Of a stretch of DNA of 14,871 nucleotides, positions 7,462-14,871 are shown piece after piece. This stretch comes from JBEKYH01 sp049511115 (lineage in GTDB: Bacteria > Planctomycetota > Phycisphaerae > Tepidisphaerales > Tepidisphaeraceae): contig JBEKYH010000063.1 in the NCBI GenBank assembly GCA_049511115.1, forward strand, positions 1 to 14,871, in the 5' to 3' direction. The notes beneath the pieces were generated by a model, which saw only the letters and a program-made list of their open reading frames with translations, made no database searches and was not told the DNA's origin. Positions within the stretch are counted from its first letter, which is position 1; each line of letters begins with the position of its first letter. A program made the position numbers and the translations under genes.

Positions 7462-7564
7462 AACCGCAGAGGCGCAGAGTGCGCAGAGAAAAATACAGGA
7501 GGCGGATCCTGATTGGGATTGTATTTTTTTTGGTCTTCTCCGCGTCCTCTGCGCCTCTGCGGTT
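7462..7564. repeat. Long inverted repeat, CGCAGAG family, copy 2, inside gltBD
   Basis: An exact 18-bp inverted pair (7462-7479 and 7547-7564) has an inner exact pair, AAAAATACA (7489-7497) and TGTATTTTT (7520-7528). The two 18-bp arms are identical to the arms of the 849-955 element, but the centre is unrelated. It fills most of the 148-nt gap between gltB and gltD and ends 30 nt before the gltD start. As RNA it would be a long stem that could stabilise the gltB 3' end, attenuate gltD or be a processing site. There is a T-run at 7524-7531, but it lies within the stem and not after it. Confidence 0.87.
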
Positions 7565-7594
7565 AAATAATCTTTTAGATCGGAAAGTTGAACG

Positions 7595-9088
<1,494 letters not shown>

Positions 9089-9131
9089 GCCCGCCCCTTG
9101 AGTTGGCACGCGCTCTGGCGTTCCGAAGAGG

Positions 9132-9244
9132 AATGAACGCCGAGGCGCGGAGGCGCCGAGGAAGAAAATGCGGAGAAATCCCAAAAGCTTCTCTTGCATT
9201 CCTCGTCTTTCCTACCTCGGCGCCTCTGCGCCTCAGCGTTCATT
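9132..9244. repeat. Long inverted repeat, diverged CGCAGAG/CGAGGCG family, copy 3
   Basis: About 37 bases at 9132-9168 are matched with roughly four mismatches by the reverse complement of 9208-9244. Inner pairing is seen as AATGC (near 9167) with GCATT (near 9196) and GAGAA with TTCTC. The arm units read CGAGGCG/CGGAGGCG instead of CGCAGAGG, so this is a diverged relative of copies 1 and 2. It begins 43 nt after the gltD stop and may serve as the 3' end of the gltBD transcript, though there is no proper T-tract. Confidence 0.82.
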
Positions 9245-9341
9245 TTTCTTCTTGAACGGCAATGCGGTTTTTCTCGCCCGATTATAGAAATCGCGCCGTT
9301 TTCGATTTCCCTCGCCCACCCCGGCAATTTAGAATCTGTAA

Positions 9342-10907
9342 ATGCCCACGAGCACGCCTTTGAGCGGAATTGAGATCGCCCGGCGCGAGGGCGGGCGAAT
9401 TGTCATCCGTCCCGGCGGAGCGCGGGCGCGATGGGAGATGAATGATCTCCTGGCTGCCGACGGCCATGCCATGCGGGTTGTGTTCGGCGCCGCGGTGCGG
9501 GCGCTCGATGAGGCCGCCGAGCGGAAACTGCTTGAAGAGGCGTTTTTGAGCAGCGCGACGACTGTCACCAGCCAGGATGTGGCGGCTTATTTCGCCGAAA
9601 CATTGAAGAGCGCCGCGCGGCGGCAGGTCGCGCTGCACGACGCGGCGGAGATTTTGTCTGATGCTGGTCGCGGGCAACTCTCGGCCGCAATGGCTGATGC
9701 GGGGCGAGCCGTCGCGTTCGGCTGCGGGATCGAACTTCTTCCGCCCTTCGAACTGGAAGTGGACAGCCCCTCGCTGCGGCAAGAGCAGGAGGAGCGCCGG
9801 CGCGGCGCCGCACAGGGCGAGCGACTCAATCGCGCCGCCGCGTGGTTCAGGCAATTTCAGGAAATTCGCGCGGGCGCGCCGGACCTGGGGGCGGAAAAAA
9901 TCCTCCAGCGCATGGGAACGCTCGACCCGGCCGAGCAGGCGGAAATGCTGCGCGGCCTCTTGCTCTCCGCCGCCGGTGAATCCGCGCGGCGGCCGCTCTG
10001 GGTGGTGGCCGGGCCGCAGTTATTGAAATTCGAATCAAACGGCGCGGCTGGCGAGGTTCCGCAGGCGCAGGTCTTTTCTCCCCCTGATGCGCTCGGGCCA
10101 TTTCGGTCGGTGCAGCGCGCCGAACTCGACGGCAAACCCGTGCTGCTGATCGGCGCGCAGCGCGGCGTTCTGGTCGTCGATCCAACTTCGCCGCGCGAGG
10201 CGGTTGCATATGCCGATCCCACGATCACCTCCAACCTCGGTTTCAACGCCGCCGCGATCACCGGCGGCAGAATCTGGGCCACGCACGGCGAGGCAGGCCT
10301 GGTGAGTTGGGAAATCGCGCAGACGGATAAGCCCGTGTCGCGCAGCTCGGGGGGATCGACGTCGTTCTCGCCGAGGAATCTCTGCCTGATCGACGGCAAT
10401 CGCCTCGTCTTCAGCAGCGACAGCCGCCTGTTTGAGCGCGGCGCGGATGAAGCGATCCGCCCCGTGAACGACAGCCAAAATAACGGCCCCGCCGCGACCA
10501 TCGTCTCGATCATTGCCGAGCCCGGCGGTAATCTGCTCATCGTCCGCGAGGATGGCCAGTTGTCGCGGCGGCAGACATCAGATCTGACAATTTCCGCCCA
10601 ATCCCGCCGCACCGGCCGCGTCAGCGCCGCCGGCCAGGTCCCCTGGCTGGGCAGCGTCCGTCTGCTGGTCGCCACCGAGGAAGGTCCCGTCGCCTGCGTC
10701 GGCGTGGAGGACGAAATCGTCACCCACTACCTCAGCGGCTACACCGCCCTCCGCCAGACCGCCGCGACGGCCGACCGCGTGGCGGCCGTGAGCGCCGATC
10801 GCCAGCGGTTGATTCTTTGGCCGACGTGGGACGGGCGAAAGCCGGCGGCGGAGATTCATATTGCGGCGATCGCCCGGCATCGGGTGGCGGATATTGAGTT
10901 TGGCTAA
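9342..10907 (+). CDS. Hypothetical protein: SPFH/Band-7-like N-terminus joined to a beta-propeller-like C-terminus
   Basis: This is a 521-aa soluble protein with no signal peptide or membrane span. Residues 1-215 suggest a Band-7/SPFH arrangement: a beta-rich start (GGRIVIRPGGARARWEMND), helices, then ELLPPFELEVDSPSL (131-145), a charged helix RQEQEERRRG, and a helical part with ILQRMGTLDPAEQAEMLRGLL (187-207). From about 218 to the end, short beta-strand units alternate with turns (PLWVVAGPQLLKF, PVLLIGAQRGVLVVD, GRIWATHGEAGLVSWEI, NLLIVREDGQLSRR, RLILWPTWDG), as in a WD40/PQQ-like propeller. Both assignments come from pattern reading and are inferred. The start has no clear Shine-Dalgarno; TAGAAT 7 nt upstream hints at a leaderless mRNA. 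Its stop is 2 nt before the SEDS gene, so the two probably form an operon. Confidence 0.75.
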   Translation: MPTSTPLSGIEIARREGGRIVIRPGGARARWEMNDLLAADGHAMRVVFGAAVRALDEAAERKLLEEAFLSSATTVTSQDVAAYFAETLKSAARRQVALHDAAEILSDAGRGQLSAAMADAGRAVAFGCGIELLPPFELEVDSPSLRQEQEERRRGAAQGERLNRAAAWFRQFQEIRAGAPDLGAEKILQRMGTLDPAEQAEMLRGLLLSAAGESARRPLWVVAGPQLLKFESNGAAGEVPQAQVFSPPDALGPFRSVQRAELDGKPVLLIGAQRGVLVVDPTSPREAVAYADPTITSNLGFNAAAITGGRIWATHGEAGLVSWEIAQTDKPVSRSSGGSTSFSPRNLCLIDGNRLVFSSDSRLFERGADEAIRPVNDSQNNGPAATIVSIIAEPGGNLLIVREDGQLSRRQTSDLTISAQSRRTGRVSAAGQVPWLGSVRLLVATEEGPVACVGVEDEIVTHYLSGYTALRQTAATADRVAAVSADRQRLILWPTWDGRKPAAEIHIAAIARHRVADIEFG

Positions 10908-10909
10908 CA

Positions 10910-12061
10910 ATGCCCCGACTCTGGAAAAAACTGGCCATTGCCTCCAACTGGCCCGTCCTGGCGGCGGTGGCTGTCCTTTGTGGCGCGGGGCTGGTCAGCA
11001 TCTTCCAATACAACTCCGACCTGGGAGTGCGCCAACTGATCTATCTGCTCGTCGCCCTGGTGGCGATGGCGGCGGTGCAGGGAGTGAATTACAACGCCAT
11101 CGGGCGCTACGCCTGGGGGTTATATTTTTTCAGCCTGCTGCTGGTGTTTTACACGGTGGCGCATCTGCCCGGCGTTTCGCAGAAAAATGGGGCGTATGCG
11201 TGGATCAATGTCGGGCCGCTGGGGGTGGAACCTTCGGAGTTGATGAAGCTGGCGTTCGTGATGGTACTCGCCCGATACCTGCGGTTTCGCGGGAGTTTTC
11301 GGACGCTGCCGGGGTTGCTGCCGCCGCTGGCGCTGACGCTTGCCCCCGTGTCGCTGATCTTATTGCAGCCGGATTTAGGCGTCGCCGCGCTGTTTTTTCC
11401 GACGTTGCTGGCCATGTTGTTTGTGGCGGGGGCGCGGGCGAAGCATATCTTTTTGATGCTGGCGCTGGCGGGGGCGCTGGCCCCGATCTTCTGGTTCAGC
11501 GGCGAGCCGGAGATTCCGGTGTTCAACCACTTTCCGATGCTGGTTCGCGAGTACCAGCGCCAGCGCCTCACCGCCATGTTCAGCAGCGACCCGCGCACGC
11601 TCCAGGAATCCGGCTATCAGCAGGAGCGGGCATTGGCGGCCATGGGATTCGGCGGCGCCGCGGGGAAGGGTCTGGGCAATCTCACGGTGAGCCGCCATGT
11701 GCCGGAGGCTTACAACGACATGATTTTCGCCGTGATCGGCGAGCAATTCGGCTTCGTCGGCTCGGTGGTGATTTTGATCGCGTACCTGGTCCTCTTCGCT
11801 GCGGGCATCGAAATCAGCGCGGCCACGCGCGAACCATTCGGGAGGCTGGTGGCGCTGGGGGTGGTGGTGCTGCTGGCGGCGCAGGCCGTGCTGAATCTGA
11901 TGGTGGTGATGCACTGGTTCCCCGTGACGGGGGTCACGCTGCCGTTCATCTCGTCGGGCGGGAGCAGCCTGGTGGCCAGCTTCATCGCGGCGGGGCTGCT
12001 GCTGAACATCGGGCAGAACCGGCCGCTGGTGATCGCGCGGGAGGCGTTTGAGTTTGGGTGA
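10910..12061 (+). CDS. SEDS-family peptidoglycan glycosyltransferase (RodA/FtsW/SpoVE-like)
   Basis: SEDS proteins polymerise lipid II into glycan strands at the inner membrane with a partner class-B PBP. The product is 383 aa with about 10 hydrophobic spans. Conserved marks are Trp98 in AYAWINVGP, PSELMKLAF (108-116), LQPDLG (152-157), a large extracytoplasmic loop (about 195-265), VPEAYNDMIFAVIGEQFG (264-281) with Asp270 at the place of the essential aspartate of RodA, and GVTLPFISSGGSS (341-353). The PVTG segment before the last motif is RodA-like, while TLPFIS and IGEQFG lean to FtsW, so the subfamily is left open (rodA or ftsW). The usual Tyr in the ISYGGSS motif is Ser here. No mreC, mreD or pbp gene is nearby; the preceding gene is the 521-aa protein, 2 nt upstream. 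Confidence 0.93.
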   Translation: MPRLWKKLAIASNWPVLAAVAVLCGAGLVSIFQYNSDLGVRQLIYLLVALVAMAAVQGVNYNAIGRYAWGLYFFSLLLVFYTVAHLPGVSQKNGAYAWINVGPLGVEPSELMKLAFVMVLARYLRFRGSFRTLPGLLPPLALTLAPVSLILLQPDLGVAALFFPTLLAMLFVAGARAKHIFLMLALAGALAPIFWFSGEPEIPVFNHFPMLVREYQRQRLTAMFSSDPRTLQESGYQQERALAAMGFGGAAGKGLGNLTVSRHVPEAYNDMIFAVIGEQFGFVGSVVILIAYLVLFAAGIEISAATREPFGRLVALGVVVLLAAQAVLNLMVVMHWFPVTGVTLPFISSGGSSLVASFIAAGLLLNIGQNRPLVIAREAFEFG

Positions 12062-12075
12062 GGAGAAATACGATT

Positions 12076-12144
12076 CACCGCGAAGACGCCAAGAACGCCA
12101 AGAAATACAAGACTCACCACGGAGGAGGCGGAGGACACGGAGGG
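12076..12144. repeat. CGCCAAGAA and CACGGAGG short-unit repeats
   Basis: A CACCGCGAAGACGCCAAG stretch with a second CGCCAAGAA 9-mer (12076-12104) is followed by CACCACGGAGG...GGACACGGAGG (12115-12144). The units resemble the arms of the hairpin elements at 849, 7462 and 9132 in size and purine-rich style, but there is no opposite-orientation arm, so this copy would not fold into a long hairpin. Confidence 0.6.
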
Positions 12145-12150
12145 AATTCA

Positions 12151-12178
12151 GGACTGAGGACTGAGGACTGAGGGCTGA
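12151..12178. repeat. Four tandem 7-mers GGACTGA
   Basis: Three exact GGACTGA units (12151-12171) are followed by one variant, GGGCTGA (12172-12178). The array is non-coding. Confidence 0.8.
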
Positions 12179-12221
12179 GACGGACGGGGACGCGGCATTG
12201 CCGCGAGAGAGTAGAACAGTA

Positions 12222-12294
12222 GAAAGTGGAGAGTAGATGGGGAGTAGGGAGGCGGGGCGAGCATCTACCTTCTACTCTCTACAACTCCACTTTC
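12222..12294. repeat. Inverted repeat rich in GAGTAGA / TCTACTC words
   Basis: GAAAGTGGAG (12222-12231) pairs with CTCCACTTTC (12285-12294), and GTAGATG (12233-12239) pairs with CATCTAC (12262-12268), with a 16-nt bulge on the right side. Additional GAGTAG and CTACTC words nearby allow alternative pairings. It lies 160 nt after the SEDS gene and could fold in its 3' transcript. Confidence 0.65.
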
Positions 12295-12427
12295 CCGGCC
12301 GCGGGGCGGGATGTTACAGATGTTACAGTGGTTTTGGGGTTAATTAAAGTATATGCTAACATAATTTGGGTCATAAGGGGATTCGGGGATTGGGGTTAGG
12401 GCGGGGAGGGGGAATGTGACACGAACG

Positions 12428-12636
12428 TATGGAGAAAAAAGTGTAACATGGGGTGAAGTGGCCTGGCGGGGTCAAAAAGCGGGTTTGGGGAACCTGCCGG
12501 CCCGTGTCTTTATTTGTCTACTTTCGACTTCCGGCCCTCTACCCTCTCGGCCGCCCGAGGCGGCCGCGGCATATGGAGGAACGTTTGTAGCATCGGGTAA
12601 AATGGGTTGGCGGGGGTGAGAAGTGGGTTTGATGAA
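12428..12636. repeat. 65-bp imperfect direct repeat at 144-bp spacing
   Basis: Positions 12428-12492 align without gaps to 12572-12636, with about 47 of 65 bases identical by hand count. Shared words include TATGGAG, TGTA[A/G]CAT, GGGT, TGGCGG and GGGTTTG. A GC-rich segment with its own hairpin (12548-12566) separates the copies. The copies are diverged, which suggests an old duplication or two members of a dispersed family. Confidence 0.6.
12548..12566. repeat. GC-rich 8-bp hairpin
   Basis: CGGCCGCC (12548-12555) pairs exactly with GGCGGCCG (12559-12566) around a CGA triloop. No T-tract follows on either strand, so it is not a typical terminator. Confidence 0.55.
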
Positions 12637-12678
12637 TGGGTAACAAACTTGCCGGGAGAAGCTTAATTATGAATGACC

Positions 12679-12734
12679 CCTTTTCCGGGTCCTTTTCCGG
12701 GTCGCCTTTTCCGGGTCCGGGTCCTTTTCCGGGT
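12679..12734. repeat. CCTTTTCCGGGT 12-bp tandem repeat
   Basis: Four exact 12-mers lie at 12679-12690, 12691-12702, 12705-12716 and 12723-12734, with one half unit CCGGGT at 12717-12722. The array is flanked on both sides by GAATGAC (12671-12677 and 12736-12742). It lies about 100 bp past the STAND gene's stop. A frame through it gives a low-complexity FSGSPFPGPG-type translation, which I do not regard as a gene. Confidence 0.85.
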
Positions 12735-12832
12735 CGAATGACTGACGATGCCAGGGATGGTCCCGATTTCAGGGATAACCGGTGCGGGCGGGCACGAATG
12801 CCTGTTTCTCTTGGCCGGGTTTCCGCTTAGGG

Positions 12833-14871
12833 CTATGGACCATAATTCCGATGTATTGCGTCCTCAAGCGACGACGACGCCCATGAATCCTCGGGGGCGA
12901 CCTGTAAAAGCTGCGACAATACTTGTTTTGCCTCGACGGCGAAGGCGTCTTCCGCGACTCGATCGCGCGAAGCCTTTGCGGCTGCGGCGGCGCGCAGCAA
13001 GCTTGATGCGAATAGTCGAAGTAAATGGGTATGGTGTGGACGCATGCCGAGCAGCTCACGGTATTGCGTGTGGCTCTCGCGGAAGCGATCTTGGGTATCT
13101 AGAAAACGTGCGTATTCCTCTAAAAGCGCAGGGCGATCGTTGCGTAGTGTTCGACACAGCAGCAGTCCCTTACGGAAAAGCTGTTCCGCGGGGCGAACTC
13201 GCCCAGCTGCTGCCAAAGCCCCCGCGAGGTCGCCGATTATCCTCCCGTCCTCTGGACTGGCTACCCAGAGATCGTTCAGAAACCTCAGGCCGTCCTCCGG
13301 GGCAAAGTGGCTAACTACACAAGCGTGGGCGAAGAGTCGCTTTATCCCGTCGTTTTGGTCGAACCTCGGCATGTGGCGTTCGAGGTGAGCGGTTATGAGG
13401 TCAAATCGATTCATGGCGCGCAGAAGAAGGGTGGACATAAACGCATCGCTGGGGTGGCAATATTGGTCCTTTAAAACTGCGACACATTTTTCCTCGGCTT
13501 CGGGGAGTTTTCCCCTAGCCTCGAAGAGCTGGGCCCAAACGACATCGAGCCATGGCCCGTTGCCAAACCGGTATTGCATTTCGGAAAGCACGTGCTCGGC
13601 AGCTTGGAAATCGCGCGTTCTAATTTTGCTCTTAGCCAATGCGATTGCGACCCAACGGTGCCGGCGGTCAAGGTCGCAGATTGAGTCGAAGTAGGTGTCA
13701 GCCTCACGGTGCCTCCCACGTGCGTCGAGAGCCGTAGCCATTGCCAAGCGTGCCACGGAGTCGCGCGGATCCAACTCGAGGATCTTGTTAGCGGCAGATT
13801 CAACGCGTGCATATTGGCGGTCGCTTAAAGCCTGGAACATCTGCGACCGGATTGGGCTAACTAATATCCGGACCTCGTGCAGGCTGATGGCGGCGCCGCA
13901 GCGTTGGCCGTGATATATGTGCTCGATTTGCTCGTCCAGGGAAAGTCTGGCGCTCTTGCGTAGTTGCTCGAAATATTGGAACGCAAGCTCGTTCAGCTGC
14001 TGTTCTTCGGCTTGGTCAGTAATCTGTTGCTGAAAATGGTCCCGCAGTAGTGGGTGCAGACGGAGCCCGTCTCTGTCGTTGTGCAGAAGGAATCTCGATA
14101 CGAGATCCTGCGTCAGTGATCTCGTGTGTGCGCCGGAAATCGGGGCGAAGGCAAATGGGGCGACCGGGATTCGGAATACGGAAGCCAGGAGGAGAAATCT
14201 GCGTTCTATAGCCGAGAGGGTGAGCTTTCCGAGCAAACTGGTGTTGATATATTGCCGAATCTCGGCCCTTCGGTGGAGGGTTGTCGCTACGGCACTAGCC
14301 GGGTAACTCTCTAAAAGCGAGGCGGCAATCTCGGTGAGCATGGGGTGCCCGTGAATCTGCGAGACGATCGTCGAAAGCTCGCTACTGGTCGGAGGGTCGT
14401 ACGAGGACGGGCGTGATACGAGGAGCTCCCGTATCAACTCCACATCATAGGGGGGAGCCAAACCGTCAAGGGGAATGTCGGCAAGCAGATGCTGGCCTGA
14501 AAAGTTGAGACGACCTCGCAAATCAGACACCAGAATTACCCTGGGAAGTGGGCGGATGTCGGTGCCACAAATCTGCGACAAGAAGCCAAGGAGGTCGGGA
14601 TGGTTGCGGCTATCCTCGTTAAGCGGGAGGTGCTGCGCCTGTTCAAAGACAATTACGTCGCAGCCAGTAGAAGCGGCCGCCCGAATGAAACGCTCGAACG
14701 TCTCACGATCCATCGTAGGAGGGTCGTCGGTGCGATCACCGAGCTTCGTCAGGAACTGCCCTATCGCTTCGGGAAAAGTAGCATCCGGCACGCATCGTAG
14801 GCGTAGCCACTTTGCGGGGTTTCTATACTTTCGTTGAACGTCGGCCAGAAGCGCGCGCTTGCCGACGCCCG
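12833..14871 (-). CDS. STAND-class P-loop ATPase with winged-helix and TPR-like C-terminus, partial (N-terminus outside window)
   Basis: The frame is open from the right edge to a TAG at 12833-12835, giving 678 visible residues. A GTG at 14791 could serve as a start, but the frame continues upstream of it through GVGKRALL (residues 1-8), clearly the end of a Walker A loop, so the gene extends beyond the window. Walker B is DVIVFEQAQHL (Asp71, Glu76). RVILVSD (about 110) is sensor-1-like, GHPMLTEIAA (about 174) matches the GxP motif of NB-ARC/STAND proteins, and a winged-helix region (about 215-285) holds LHPLLRDHF. Residues 350-665 are helical pairs of TPR type (ANKILELDPRDSVARLAMA, AAEHVLSEM, AEQLFRKGLLL, YRELLGMRP). 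Such proteins are ligand-triggered oligomerising switches in signalling and antiphage defence. The effector domain is not visible. Lys-Arg replaces the usual Lys-Ser/Thr in the P-loop. Codon use looks looser and more AT-tolerant than in gltB. Confidence 0.85.
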   Translation of the reverse strand, partial: GVGKRALLADVQRKYRNPAKWLRLRCVPDATFPEAIGQFLTKLGDRTDDPPTMDRETFERFIRAAASTGCDVIVFEQAQHLPLNEDSRNHPDLLGFLSQICGTDIRPLPRVILVSDLRGRLNFSGQHLLADIPLDGLAPPYDVELIRELLVSRPSSYDPPTSSELSTIVSQIHGHPMLTEIAASLLESYPASAVATTLHRRAEIRQYINTSLLGKLTLSAIERRFLLLASVFRIPVAPFAFAPISGAHTRSLTQDLVSRFLLHNDRDGLRLHPLLRDHFQQQITDQAEEQQLNELAFQYFEQLRKSARLSLDEQIEHIYHGQRCGAAISLHEVRILVSPIRSQMFQALSDRQYARVESAANKILELDPRDSVARLAMATALDARGRHREADTYFDSICDLDRRHRWVAIALAKSKIRTRDFQAAEHVLSEMQYRFGNGPWLDVVWAQLFEARGKLPEAEEKCVAVLKDQYCHPSDAFMSTLLLRAMNRFDLITAHLERHMPRFDQNDGIKRLFAHACVVSHFAPEDGLRFLNDLWVASPEDGRIIGDLAGALAAAGRVRPAEQLFRKGLLLCRTLRNDRPALLEEYARFLDTQDRFRESHTQYRELLGMRPHHTHLLRLFASSLLRAAAAAKASRDRVAEDAFAVEAKQVLSQLLQVAPEDSWASSSLEDAIHRNYGP

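Larger units (their letters stand above)
12062..12832. other. 771-bp gene-free repeat mosaic between convergent genes
   Basis: No credible coding region is seen; the short open frames here are low-complexity or overlap repeats. Contents in order are CGCCAAGAA/CACGGAGG units (12076-12144), GGACTGA tandems (12151-12178), a long inverted repeat (12222-12294), tandem TGTTACAG (12312-12329), a 65-bp direct repeat at 144-bp spacing (12428-12636), a GC hairpin (12548-12566) and CCTTTTCCGGGT tandems (12679-12734). It lies between the ends of the SEDS gene (plus) and the STAND gene (minus), with no clear T-tract terminator for either. Confidence 0.7.

Noticed and set aside
7524..7531. T-run in the gltB-gltD gap as an intrinsic terminator
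   Set aside because: The T-run lies inside the large stem and not directly after a GC-rich stem, so the usual terminator layout is absent.
10861..12051. 396-aa plus-strand frame overlapping the SEDS gene
   Set aside because: It is an out-of-frame shadow rich in Gly, Ala and Arg; the SEDS frame has all family motifs and membrane spans.
12636..12830. Short plus-strand frame through the CCTTTTCCGGGT array
   Set aside because: Its FSGSPFPGPG-type sequence is simply the translated tandem repeat; no homology-like features or downstream gene support it.

Overview
The window reads as bacterial chromosome of moderately high GC. The genes are dense, many lack a strong Shine-Dalgarno, and the gaps carry GC-rich short repeats. 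The mix of genes and repeats (CGCAGAG-type long hairpins, CCTTTTCCGGGT tandems, a protein resembling an SPFH/Band-7 domain joined to a beta-propeller, a large STAND ATPase) fits a planctomycete-like or other PVC-type bacterium. No rRNA or other taxonomic marker is present, so this is an inference.

Layout. Positions 1-738 (minus) hold the N-terminal third or so of an ADP-forming acyl-CoA synthetase/Pat-type protein that runs off the left edge; a palindrome and a long inverted repeat lie upstream of it. Positions 1159-1986 (minus) hold a compact cluster of three small unrecognised genes: a 55-aa predicted membrane peptide, a 66-75-aa charged protein and a 149-aa protein. The last two share a TGATG stop/start junction. 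Positions 2164-2550 (plus) encode a small proline-rich WXXGXW-type lipoprotein, followed by a strong intrinsic terminator.

The core of the window is the glutamate synthase (GOGAT) pair gltB (2854-7446) and gltD (7595-9088), preceded by a good sigma70-like promoter and a roughly 140-nt leader. GltB moves the glutamine amide nitrogen onto 2-oxoglutarate, and GltD supplies electrons from NADPH through its FAD and Fe-S clusters. A long hairpin repeat sits between the two genes and a second one follows gltD. Next comes a two-gene unit: a 521-aa protein with an SPFH-like N-terminus and a propeller-like C-terminus (9342-10907), then a SEDS-family (RodA/FtsW) peptidoglycan glycosyltransferase starting 2 nt later (10910-12061).

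Positions 12062-12832 are a 771-bp gene-free mosaic of short tandem, inverted and direct repeats. Beyond it, convergent on the minus strand, is a large STAND-type P-loop ATPase with winged-helix and TPR-like regions (12833-14871). Its P-loop is cut by the right edge, so its N-terminal (possibly effector) domain is outside the window. This gene, with the repeat mosaic beside it, is the most accessory-looking part of the window and the best candidate for a conflict or signalling system. The hairpin repeat family and the small-gene cluster are the other items worth following.
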